Positions 1-10,030 of a stretch of DNA of 64,000 bases are shown piece by piece (the first letter of the stretch is position 1; each line of letters starts with the position of its first letter). A program made the position numbers and the translations under genes. The stretch spans positions 250,501 to 314,500 of the forward strand of contig OZ024787.1 in NCBI GenBank assembly GCA_964017065.1. Direction: 5' to 3'. The notes under the pieces are model-generated. The model searched no databases. It was not told the origin of the DNA and saw nothing but the letters and a program-made list of their open reading frames with translations. The stretch is from Haliclona indistincta. Lineage: Eukaryota; Porifera; Demospongiae; Haplosclerida; Chalinidae.

Positions 1-171
1 CAAATGGTAGTGTGTTCAAATTACACTTTTATGTAAGGAACGTAGTTCTACTCATCAGCACAGTCTTGATGATCGATGGGTTATCCATCCCAGATACCTG
101 ATCAGTCTTTTATGTTTCCACTGAAGTAGCTTGTTTTATGTTTTTGCATGTGTAACATTGAGTCTAACTAA

Positions 172-251
172 CTATAATGTAATCATTCCAACGAGAAGAG
201 CAACACTCATCACTGCTACCATTGCCGCTAGTGAAAGAGGCGAGTCAGTGA
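172..251 (-). CDS. Short transmembrane terminal exon, Ig-receptor-like
   Basis: The exon follows a CTCCAG acceptor and begins in phase 1, the same phase as the transmembrane exon at 391-785. It encodes about 26 residues: a Ser/Pro/Thr stalk, a hydrophobic helix beginning LAAMVAVMSVALL, and a stop two residues after MIT. It would give a membrane protein with almost no cytoplasmic tail. It could be an alternative last exon of the Ig gene just upstream on the minus strand, or the remnant of a neighbouring paralogue. Family assignment rests on phase, position and membrane topology only. Confidence 0.4.
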
Positions 252-390
252 CTGGAGTAGAGGTAATATTTTTGTGTTTTAGCTCATACAGTTTTTGCAT
301 TTTATTCAGTATTACAAACATCATGACAATGATATAGCTAATAACTAAACTATATACACATGTAAAAAATTTCACTATAATTATTCTGTC

Positions 391-785
391 TCATATGTAA
401 TACTCGTCATCCACATCTTGACCTGGTGGTTGAATGACTCCATAAGCTATATTAGAAGTAGCAAGCACACCATCAGCTGCTGCAGTTATATCATCGATAT
501 CCTCATACACCTGACCAGTATCTGCCTCAAGATCAGTTCCTCTCTGCTCTGATACAATGTGTGCTTTATTCACTTCATCATATAATGTACCATTAGTTAA
601 AGTGGCGCGTTATTTATGAAGTCGAGAGTACACACAAAATCCACCCACCAGCATCAATATAGCAACAAGCATGACAACAATAATACTCGTGAATGCAGCT
701 ATTACTGTAGTATCAGCCATTGGAGACTCAGTTACAATGGTAGTGGAGGCTGTAAATATGGTAGTGTTATAGGTCACAGGAGAGG
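391..785 (-). pseudogene. Ig receptor transmembrane and tyrosine-tail exon with in-frame stop
   Basis: A CACAG acceptor opens this exon in phase 1, matching the donor at 889. It encodes a Thr/Ser-rich stalk and a transmembrane helix (AAFTSIIVVMLVAILMLVGG) followed by CVYSRLHK. A TAA at 610-612 then interrupts the frame. The same frame continues open for 72 more codons and encodes an acidic tail with tyrosines in LYDEV, QVYEDI and IAYGVI. IAYGVI fits the ITIM consensus (I/V/L/S)xYxx(I/V/L). Without the stop this would be an inhibitory-type receptor tail. With it the product is a membrane-anchored receptor lacking signalling motifs. The stop could be a real allele, a pseudogene mutation, or a sequencing error. 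ITIM function is inferred from the motif alone. Confidence 0.55.
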
Positions 786-888
786 CTGTGAGTGGATACA
801 ATAATATTAGCAAAAGAATTGATTTTATTCTAGCACACAGATGTTAGATGCTGTTGCACTACTTTTAGATAGTGATTATTGTACTTAC

Positions 889-1087
889 TGCCAGTGGTGA
901 ATCTTGTGGTTACTGCACTTGGTAGTATATCTATCATCAATAGTCTCACTACTCCACTCAGTTCAGCGTTATTGTCTCCTCTCATTCTGCATGTGTAGTC
1001 ACCGCTATCAGTTGGTATCACTGATCCAATGGTCAGCATAGTCTGATCTACTGATGACTGAATAGTGAAATTGCTATCATCACTAAT
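889..1087 (-). pseudogene. C-terminal half of Ig-domain exon, split by insertion
   Basis: Encodes the C-terminal half of an immunoglobulin fold: a strand ending in FTIQ, then LTIGSVIPTDSGDYTCRM, the hallmark DxGxYxC around the second Ig cysteine. The exon ends at a GGCA|GTAAGT donor in phase 1, compatible with the transmembrane exon downstream. Its 5' end is cut at TAAT (1084-1087), where 1.2 kb of repeat DNA begins. Joining across the insertion at the duplicated TAAT restores an uninterrupted frame with the Ig N-terminal half at 2314-2436. The gene is therefore a single-exon Ig domain broken by a transposon in this haplotype. Confidence 0.6.
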
Positions 1088-2313
1088 CATCACAAGTAAT
1101 AAAAACATTTTAACCAAAATGCAAGAGATTTAGGGTTGGTACATTTATCGAAAAAGTATGGAAACAAGATTTTTGAAATCAAAGGATTGTAACAATAGCA
1201 GTGTAATGCTACCTCCCTTTTAAATTAACCACAACTATCGAAAGCAGTTAATTTAGGGAGGTAGCATTACACTGCTATTGTTACAATCCTTTGATTTCAA
1301 AAATCTTGTTTCCATACTTTTTCGATAAATGTACCAACCCTAAATCTCTTGCATTTTGGTTAAAATGTTTTTATTACTTGTTTCTTTTCTTTTTTTATTA
1401 ATGACTTAGTTGGCACTTATGCTTTTACAGTGTATATAAAAGAGAACTCATGATTTCAGCTTAGCTTATGCTGATTGACTCAGTACTCGATCTACTCTGC
1501 ACTACATGCAACACGTACCATGCAACATTAGCTAAGCTTAAGCTAGTATTCTTACAAGCCTGAACAGACAAATCCAGTGTAACAGTGAAGATTTGCTCGT
1601 TGTCTGCTGTGAACAGCAGCAGCACTCGCGTTCCAAGCAATTTTGTACTAAGGTGCGCTTGTATTAGAATAATTACATACACGGGCGTGCGCGAGTAGGC
1701 GTAACCTAGTAACGGAGTTCAAACAGAATGATGGAATGGAGTCTGTTATGGACCAAAAATCGCCGTTTTCCTGAAAATACTCGCTTCTGCTAGTGTTTTA
1801 GGCTTAAATAGATATCAGGTGCACTGCTCCCAACGACTAGTGTAGTTTCTGTGTAGGTTTTGTCTTGAATAGCTTACTAGCCACGGGGCTAGACTGACTG
1901 AAAAAGAAGAAGAAGAAAGAAGATGAACAAACGGGTGACCACGTGAATTCTGGTTAACCACCTTAGACCTGGTTTCTTTTGCTTCTGAAGGTCTCTTTAC
2001 AATCGCACAAATCGTGCAAGGAGCTTCAGAACGTTAGATTAGCTTGAAACGCCCGTATGGCGAAGATATGGCAGTGCCGTACTTAGTGCCTCCAGACGAG
2101 ACGCCATCTTGTCATGCCCAGAGCAACTGCTCTTATAGTCTTTATTATTAGACTCATTGTAAGCGCTTACCTCTTAGGATAGCCCCTAAGTAGTTAAAAT
2201 ACCCCTGATGTCGTCAACAGCCAAGATATACTTGAATTATTGCGTTTAGCCTAAGTGTAGCAGCCATCTTGTTTTCCGGCCAACCCTAAATATGCCACTG
2301 CTACCGCGTGGCA
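1088..2313. mobile_element. 1.2 kb repeat insertion inside an Ig exon
   Basis: TAAT occurs immediately outside both ends (1084-1087 and 2314-2317), as expected of a target-site duplication, and the two halves of an Ig domain lie on either side. The insert consists of the fold-back at 1092-1381 and a body (about 1383-2313) repeated elsewhere in the first 5.3 kb, both directly and inverted. The two termini are not obvious inverted repeats of each other. It may therefore be a composite or an end-deleted member. No transposase is visible, so it is non-autonomous. Confidence 0.6.
1092..1381. repeat. Fold-back element, copy 1
   Basis: A near-perfect palindrome of about 290 bp. It begins ACAAGTAATAAAAAC, ends with the complement GTTTTTATTACTTGT, and has a short A/T-rich loop near 1225-1255. 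Two further copies lie at 2445-2736 and 4540-4829 with the same arms. No coding capacity. The RNA would form a long hairpin. Confidence 0.9.
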
Positions 2314-2436
2314 TAATTCCTTGACTGTTCTCCCAGCTGAAGGTTGGGTTACGTGGTAGGTAGCCACTGAACTTACATGAGAGGGTTCCATGACCACCAT
2401 TAGTGATTGTGACTGGATCACTGGGAGTGACTAAAC
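2314..2436 (-). pseudogene. N-terminal half of Ig-domain exon
   Basis: After a TATGTAG acceptor the frame encodes PSDPVTITNGGHGTLSCKF and then FSWENSQG: the first Ig cysteine and the core tryptophan, correctly spaced. The frame then runs into the 1.2 kb insertion at TAAT. No signal-peptide exon is resolved upstream, because the next 2.8 kb on the minus strand is repeat DNA. It is the 5' half of the exon that continues at 1087-889. Confidence 0.6.
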
Positions 2437-2444
2437 CTACATAC

Positions 2445-2736
2445 ACAAGTAATAAAAAACATTTTAACCAAAATGCAAGAGATTTAGGGTTGGTACATTT
2501 ATCGAAAAAGTATGGAAACAAGATTTTGAAATGAAAAGGATTGTAACAATAGCAGTGTAATGCTACCTCCCTATTAAATTAACCACACCTATCGAAAGCA
2601 GTTAATTTAGGGAGGTAGCATTACACTGCTATTGTTACAATCCTTTTCATTTCAAAATCTTGTTTCCATACTTTTTCGATAAATGTACCAACCCTAAATC
2701 TCTTGCATTTTGGTTAAAATGTTTTTTATTACTTGT
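2445..2736. repeat. Fold-back element, copy 2
   Basis: Same palindrome as at 1092-1381, with arms starting ACAAGTAAT and ending ATTACTTGT and small indels in the A runs. It lies immediately upstream (minus sense) of the Ig exon acceptor. Confidence 0.9.
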
Positions 2737-5230
2737 TTCTTTTCTTTTTTTAATGACTTAGTTGGTACTTATGCTAATACAGTGTATAAAGAGAGAACTC
2801 TGAGCTATCAGCTGCATGCCGGACTGCATCATCGCCATGCACTCCGGCGATCAGCTAGTATAGCTAGCCTAAGCTAGGTGACTCTGCACTGCATGCAACA
2901 CGTATCATGCAACATTAGCTAAGCTTAAGCTAGCATTCTTACAAGCCTGAACAGACTAATCCAGTGTAACAGTGAAGATTTGCTCGTTGTCTGCTGTGAA
3001 CACTGCTAGTGGCAGCAGCATGGCAGCACTCGCGTTCCAAGCAATTTGTACTAAGGTGCGCTTGTATTAGAATAATTACATACACGGGCGTGCGCGAGTA
3101 GGCGTAACCTAGTAACGGAGTTCAAATGGGACAAGCCATACAGTACAACTCTCAACTGGCTAAGATGTCAACTTTCCTTCAGCCTCCTTCGCTCTGCTAT
3201 CCAGTGTCTTCGTGGGGCCCGCTCATCTAGGGGCCATGCCATCAAATCAGCTGCTTCAGTTGACCTCATCACAGCTGAAGCAAACATCTCCATTTAAACT
3301 TTAATCACTCTCCAAGTTTAATCATTAATATTCCTTCTGTTATCATTAATTGATGTATAATCATCATCACTTGTACTGTATTATATTATATAAAATACTG
3401 TACCTAGAAAAAAAAAATGATGTAATGGAGTCTGTTATGGACCAAAAATTGCTGTTTTCCTGAAAATACTCGCTTCTGCTAGTGTTTTAGGCTTAAATAG
3501 ATATCAGGTGCACTGCTCCCAACGACTATTGTAGTTTCTGTGTAGGTTTTGTCTCGAATAGCTCACTAGCCACGGCGTTAGGCTCTCTGAAGAAGAATAA
3601 TTATGCCACGCGGTAGACGTGGCATATTTAGGGTTGGGCGGAAAACAAGATGGCGGCTACACGGTAGGCTAAACACAATAATTCACGTATATCTTGGCTG
3701 TTGACGACATCAGGGGTATTTTAACTACCTAGGAGCTATCCTAAGAGGCAAGCGCTTACAATGAGTCTACTCATAAAGACTATAATGCCAGGTGCTATGG
3801 GCATGAAAATATGGCGTCTCGCCTGGAGGCACTATTACGGCACTGCCATATCTTCGCCGTACGGGCGTTTCAAGCTAATCTATCGTTCTGAAGCTCTTTG
3901 CACGATTTGTGCGATTATAAAGAGACCTTCAGAAGCAAAAGAAACCAGGTCTAAGGTGGTAAACCAGAGTTCACGTGGTCACCCGTTTGTTCATCTTCTT
4001 TCTTCTTCTTCTTCTTCTTCTTATTCTTCTTCAGAGAGCCTAGCGCCGTGGCTAGTGAGCTATTCAAGACAAAAACTACACATAAACTACACTAGTCGTT
4101 GTGAGCAGTGCACCTGATATCTATTTAAGCCTAAAACACTAGCAGAAGCGAGTATTTTCAGGAAAACGGCGAATTTTGGTCCATAACAGACTCCATTCCA
4201 TCATTCTGTTTGAACTCCGTTAGTAGGTTACGCCTACTCGCGCACGCTCGTGTATGAAATTATTCTAATACAAGCGCACCTTAGTACAAATTGCTTGGAA
4301 CGCGAGTGCTGCTGCCACTAGCAGTGTTCACAGCAGACAACGAGCAAATCTTCACTGTTACACTGGATTTGTCTGTTCAGGCTTGTAAGAATGTTAGCTT
4401 GTTAGCTTAAGCTTAGCTAATGTTGCATGGTACGTGTTGCATGCAGTGCAGAGTCGATCCAGTGCAGTCAGTGGAATAGTTTTCTTTACACTGTATTAGC
4501 ATAAGTGGCAACTAAGTCATTAATAAAAAAAGAAAAGAAACAAGTAATAAAAACATTTTAACCAAAATGCAAGAGATTTAGGGTTGGTACATTTATCGAA
4601 AAAGTATGGAAACAAGATTTTGAAATGAAAAGTATTGTAACAATAGCAGTGTAATGCTACCTCCCTAAATTAACTGCTTTCGATAGTTGTGGTTAATTTA
4701 ATAGGGAGGTAGCATTACACTGCTATTGTTACAATACTTTTCATTTCAAAATCTTGTTTCCATACTTTTTCGATAAATGTACCAACCCTAAATCTCTTGC
4801 ATTTTGGTTAAAATGTTTTTATTACTTGTAAGAAAGAAGATGAACAAACGGGAGACCACGTGAACTCTGGTTTACCATCTTAGACCTGGTTTCTTTTGCT
4901 TCTGAAGGTCTCTTTGTAATCGCACAAATCGTGCAAGGAGCTTCAGAACGTTAGATTAGCTTGAAACGCCCGTGCGGCGAAGATATGGCAGTGCCGTACT
5001 TAGTGCCTCTCCAGGCGAGACGCCATATTGTCATACCCATAGCAACTGCCCTTGTAGTACTTATTAGTAGACTCATTGTAAGCGCTTACCTCTCAGGATA
5101 GCCCCTAGGTAGTTAAAATACCCCTGATGTCGTCAACTGCCAAGATATACGTGAATTATTGCGTTTAGCCTAAGTGTAGCCGCCATCTTGTTTTCCGCTC
5201 AACCCTAAATATGCCACGACTACCGCTAGT
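2737..5230. repeat. Cluster of direct and inverted copies of one repeat body
   Basis: The body found at 1383-2313 recurs three times. 2737-3600 has the same orientation, but its middle is replaced by unrelated sequence at about 3125-3420. 3602-4539 is inverted and nearly full length. 4830-5230 is a partial direct copy. The opposed copies meet near 3600, so the locus is itself a large palindrome. A 118-codon open frame in the inverted copy (3761-4117) is repeat sequence and not regarded as a gene. Confidence 0.8.
4540..4829. repeat. Fold-back element, copy 3
   Basis: Third copy of the 290-bp palindrome, ending ATTACTTGT at 4829. It abuts the inverted repeat body on the left and a partial direct body on the right. 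Confidence 0.9.
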
Positions 5231-5239
5231 CTGGCTGTT

Positions 5240-5515
5240 GAAGGCTAAAAATTTGCTTACCTCGCGATCGATGGCAGTTGCTGGCGATCTAGAGTTCGCC
5301 GTAGCACAAAACTACCCACAATTGACTGCCTAGAAGCTGACAGGTTAGAACTTCACTACAGGATAGATAGCAGCGCATGTCTAAAGAAATGGTGTAAGCA
5401 AGCTATATCTCGATTGCTCGTGTTTTGTGCCATGCACTCCAACTAGCTAGACACGCCCAGCTGTTGAATTAGTGGTCAGCGCTGATTGGCTTCTGATTGC
5501 ATAACTATTATACTA
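5240..5515. other. Unassigned spacer
   Basis: No coding frame or repeat recognised. On the minus strand a CGCGAG|GTAAGC donor-like site occurs near 5260, which might belong to an upstream exon of the Ig gene, but no start codon or protein signature supports this. Confidence 0.3.
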
Positions 5516-6434
5516 GAGTAAGTGATTAATAATCGACCATCATGTATTTTCGGACGCCGTATTTTTCGGACTGCTTGAACAGCACATTCATCCAACATAT
5601 CACAAGAAAGCAACTAGCCAGAGATGTGCTAGGGCATCCACAATGACTTTAGAAATCGATTGCACTACGCGTACGAAACAGAAAAGTACATTGTCCGTAT
5701 AAACTCTTTATCGGACGCGAGTTCGGATGCTCGGACCAGCGCTGGCCAAGTGTCAACAGCATAGTACGCACAGTTATAAACTTATAGTTACCTGGAAGCT
5801 CCAGAGTCTAGCAGTAACAGTAGCACCACGCGAAGTGCACTGGGAGACCCAGTACGGCCCACTCGCCCACGTGCACGGGGAAGGTCACCATGCCCACGCT
5901 TTCAGGAGTAGGATATTTACTTTCGTACTACAGTCGCTGCAGTCTTTTTAAACTGGCCAAATAGCACCTACAGTTACTAGAAACGGAACAGACAAAAGAA
6001 CTGAATATTGCCCGAGTGCCGACTGACTGTTGTACGAACCCACGTACTCCCAATATTGCGAAACCATGACCATGACGAGTCCCCGCGCACGTGGGCGAGT
6101 GGGCCGTACTGGGTCTCCCAGTGCACCTCGAGTGCTGCTGCTCTTGCTGCTAGACTCTGGAGCTTCCTAGTAACTATAACGGTGTGTACTATGCTGTTGA
6201 CACTTGGTACAGGCGTTGGTCCGAGCATCCGAACTCGCGTCCGATAAAGAGTTTATACGGACAATGTACTTTTCTGTTTCGTACGTGTAGTGCAATAGAT
6301 TTCTAAAGTCATTGTGGATGCCCTAGCACATCTCTGGCTAGTTGCTTTCTTGTGATATGTTGGATGAGTGCGCTGTTCAAGCAGTCCGAAAAATACGGCG
6401 TCCGAAAATACATGACGGTCGATTATTAATCACT
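5516..6434. mobile_element. 0.9 kb fold-back element with long inverted arms
   Basis: The left end AGAGTAAGTGATTAATAATC is matched by the inverted GATTATTAATCACTTACTCT at the right end, and homology continues inward for about 400 bases on each arm. The arms meet near 5960. The open frames at 5727-5951, 5977-6228 and 6008-6247 are arm sequence read in different frames. No transposase is present. Confidence 0.8.
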
Positions 6435-6469
6435 TACTCTACATTGTACAAGGTATAATAATAGCTGCA

Positions 6470-6633
6470 GCTGTTGTATGTGAAATGGTGGCATTCCACC
6501 GAGGCATCTGCACCCTTGGTGCTTTATTATGCCTCGGTGGGCGGAGCCACGGGGCATACAGCACAGTAGTCGTGTTGTGTATCTGTCTGTCTGTCTGTCG
6601 GCAGGATTTCTCGTCGCTCGCTGAAAATTAAGC
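6470..6633. repeat. Dispersed MITE-like repeat running into a gap
   Basis: Contains the motif TATGCCTCGGTGGGCGGAGC. Related sequence occurs at 11650-11690 and around 12530-12565. The final part, with GTCTGTCTGTCTGTCGGCAGG and GCTCGCTGAAAATTAAG, is matched inverted at about 34495-34560. The repeat is cut off by the N gap. Confidence 0.6.
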
Positions 6634-6833
6634 NNNNNNNNNNNNNNNNNNNNNNNNNNNNNNNNNNNNNNNNNNNNNNNNNNNNNNNNNNNNNNNNNNN
6701 NNNNNNNNNNNNNNNNNNNNNNNNNNNNNNNNNNNNNNNNNNNNNNNNNNNNNNNNNNNNNNNNNNNNNNNNNNNNNNNNNNNNNNNNNNNNNNNNNNNN
6801 NNNNNNNNNNNNNNNNNNNNNNNNNNNNNNNNN
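6634..6833. other. Assembly gap (200 N)
   Basis: Exactly 200 undetermined bases, probably a scaffold gap of nominal size, between inverted-repeat elements that are hard to assemble. Confidence 0.98.
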
Positions 6834-6879
6834 GCGAGAACGAAGCTGAAACACGACTATCGATCAGTAGCCATCTTGA

Positions 6880-8500
6880 AGGCGGTTAGTCTAGCAGCTA
6901 ACCCTCCCGCCTACTGATAATTGGATGGACGGCGGAGAGGGTCTAGCAAACATTGCCATTCATTAGGGTCTCCAATGAAAAAATTGACAGTCACAGATTC
7001 AGCGGGCTTGCATCTCGGTGTGTAGAGTAGTTTGACCCGAACATAAAACGGACAAACAGAAAAGTGCCAAGTCCTTCCTTTTTGCAGGAAAAAATAAAAA
7101 CACTCGAAATAACTGGGCGGAGCTAGCCAATCGTATGTAAATACTTTTTGTTCAAACTGCATTCAGCGCCATAGCTTAGTTTTGTTGGTAAGGATGCACA
7201 GGATCATGCTGTCAAGATTTCCAAGCTCTTCGACGTCGCGGCGATCTTTATGCGAGCCATACATTGAAAGAGGGCGGGGCCCCAAGACGATCACGAAAAT
7301 AGACTTAGGACTCCAGCGCTTTTGTAAATTGTGCTGTAGCAACCCTAATGCAGATTTTGTTTAGTTAGGTATCAATGCATCTGCACAGCGAGTTTTATGG
7401 AGTTCATACACTTCCTTCCATCTGGCTCAAAAAACCAAAAATAAAACAGAAAAATTTTGAGCCAGATGGAAGAAAGTGTATGAACTCCATAAAACTCGCT
7501 GTGCAGATGTATCGATACCTAACTAAACAAAATCTGCATTAGGGTTGCTACAGCACAATTTACAAAAGCGCTGGAGTCCTAAGTCTATTTTCGTGATCGT
7601 CTTGGGGCCCCGCCCTCTTTCAATGTATGGCTCTGAAACAGCGCATAAAGATCGCCGCGACGTCGAAGAGCTTGGAAATCTTGACAGCATGATCCTGTGC
7701 ATCCTTACCAACAAAAACTAAGCTTTGGCGCTGAATGCAGTTTGAACAAAAAGTATTTACTTACGATTGGCTAGCTCCGCCCAGTTATTTCGAGTGTTTT
7801 TATTATTTTCCTGCAAAAGGAAGGACTTGGCGCTTCTCTGTTTGTCCGTTTTATGTTCGGGTCAAACTACTCTACACACCGAGATGCAAGCCCGCTGAAT
7901 CTGTAACTGTCAATTTTTTCATTGGAGACCCTACATTCATTGATTTTTAATGAATAATAATGAATTAAACCGCGTTACGATTAGCTGGGCGTTGCCTCCA
8001 ACCGAGTGTATACATGGTTTCGCGACAGAGGCGTGATGGAATGTTCGCGCTGAATATAATGAGAAAAACGCGCTATGACGAGGTGACCGCCTACTGGTGG
8101 ACAGGGTCCACGGATGAATTTCGCGGTAATATACTGATCTACTGTCAGCTTCGCATACGTTCGCGAATTTCATCCGTGGACCCTGTCCACCAGTAGGCGG
8201 TCACCTCGTCATAGCGCGTTTTTCTCATTATATTCAGCGCGAACATTCCATCACGCCTCTGTCGCGAAACCATGTATACACTGCTTCTAGTTCAGCTGCA
8301 TGTTTAATCATATTCATAATAATAACAAAGCCACGAAGAATGAATATCATTTTCCTCTGGGAGGAAAATGATATTCATTACGAATCTGATTGGTCAGTTG
8401 AAAACTATGAATGGCAATGTTTGCTAGACCCTCTCCGCCGTCCATCCAATTATCAGTAGGCGGGAGGGTTAGCTGCTAGACTAGAAGGCGGTCAGCAAGA
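6880..8500. mobile_element. Nested inverted-repeat element
   Basis: The outer arms pair 6880-6966 with 8403-8495 (CTAGCAGCTAACCCTCCCGC and its complement). Inside, 6966-7430 pairs with 7450-7935, and a separate palindrome lies at about 8010-8285. Open frames such as 7182-7364 and 7523-7714 are the same arm read twice and are not genes. A short perfect hairpin (GAGGAAAATGATATTCATT) lies at 8340-8382. Confidence 0.8.
8010..8285. repeat. Palindrome inside the nested element
   Basis: ATGGTTTCGCGACAGAGGCG at the left is complementary to the right end, and the arms (about 115 bases) meet near 8150. A distinct fold-back inserted into the larger inverted-repeat structure. Confidence 0.8.
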
Positions 8501-9825
8501 ACGGCCCTGCGCCAAAGGAAACGCGTCATCGATAACAACTTTTTATAAATGAATCTCATTAACGCGATAGAGAAACGAAGCGCTTTGGAGTCCTGCCACT
8601 TCTCGACGATCGCTTGCACGCATGCTTTGAGCTACACCGATAATTCCAACGCCAGTGAAAAATTCAGCCATCTGACTATCCATTGCACAAGCCTTTGTTC
8701 TTAACTCTCAAAAATGCACAAATGCCACTCTAAACACATTTTTGACCCAGTTTTGGTAGCATTTCTGGCTTGAAAAATGTTATGCAAGTGAGTTAAGCTT
8801 CCAAACTTGCTGTGGTGAAAGATGAACCATTGTGTGAACTGGTTACAAAGTCGCTGCTCTTAACTCAGCCAGATGCACTTTTCCTGGCCTAAACACTATT
8901 GCTAATGGGCAAATTTACCACCTGTCACTTGACCCTTTCTAACTTTCGAAGCATCCCATGGAAACTCTTCAGAGCTTGCACACACACTGTAGAATGATAT
9001 GTGAAAGCTATGAGCAAGTTTTAGTGTTATAGAAGCTACAGTTACAATTTTGTGATAAAATGAATTATTGTTAACAAAACCACAAAAAGTGGCTCCTCTA
9101 GATTAAAAGCACTGTAAGTGGATAGAATGATAATAACATTAGAAATAGACTGTGATGAATGCCTTCCTCAGATCCCACTCTCTTGTGTCTGCCAGCAGGC
9201 ATCTGATCCTGATGTCAGCATTCCAGAATCAAAACGGGGGAACAACAACACAGGAACCCATAGACATAAGTTCCTTTAGTACAATGAATGTTGAGTGAAA
9301 TCACCCAACCTTGCATGGTGTGCACAAAAACTAAGTACCTACTGTTTGAGAAATCATGGGTAATTCAGACTTTTCATCTATTCAACTTACATTAGATTGT
9401 ATACTTTAGACATTTCTATATGCAGGAACAGTATTAGTGTACAATATTATTATGACTTATAGCATGTATAATGAGATGTAGCTGATGTGATTGACTGACG
9501 TATATATGTTAGAGAACGCTGAATAGCTCAAATCTTGGTTGTTCATGAAACAGACGGGTTTATTTTAAGCTTGAAGCCCTCTATAAAGTTAGTAGAAATC
9601 TACATGTTTGCTTCAGTACCTAAACATCATTGATGATGTAAACAGACTCAAAAGCACATGCCTTTTAGCTAATAGGCATACATAAACTGCGTTTATCTTC
9701 TACTAAGAGTGCCGTCTGAAAGTGACTTTTCATTCTGAATATCTGACTCTGAATGTCGACATAGAGTCATGATCAATTGGTTACAAACAGCCAGTAGTCA
9801 ATTAGAGATATTAAATTGAAGGATT
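8500..9825. other. Non-coding stretch with nothing recognised
   Basis: No open frame longer than 60 codons, no inverted repeats and no recognised element. Treated as intergenic sequence downstream of the TRAF-type gene. Confidence 0.5.
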
Positions 9826-9828
9826 TTA

Positions 9829-10030
9829 TTAACCCTCGGCGCATGCGCGAGGGTTACGGTACTTGCTTTGTCATTAACCCTCGGCGCATGCGCGAGGGTT
9901 ACGGTACTTGCGCTTTGCTCTGTCATTCGTTCGTTCATTAACCCTCGGCGCATGCGCGAAGGTTACGGTACTTGCTTTGTCATTAACCCTCGGCGCATGC
10001 GCGAGGGTTACGGTACTTGGTTTGTCATTC
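9829..10030. repeat. Four copies of a GC-rich hairpin unit
   Basis: The unit ATTAACCCTCGGCGCATGCG, continuing CGAGGGTTACGGTACTTG, occurs four times at spacings of about 45 to 75 bases. Its core pairs AACCCTCG with CGAGGGTT around GCGCATGCGC, so each unit can form a tight stem. Three CpGs survive in most copies. Confidence 0.85.

Noticed and set aside
3761..4117. 118-codon plus-strand frame
   Set aside because: Lies wholly in an inverted copy of a repeat body. The direct copies do not keep the frame.
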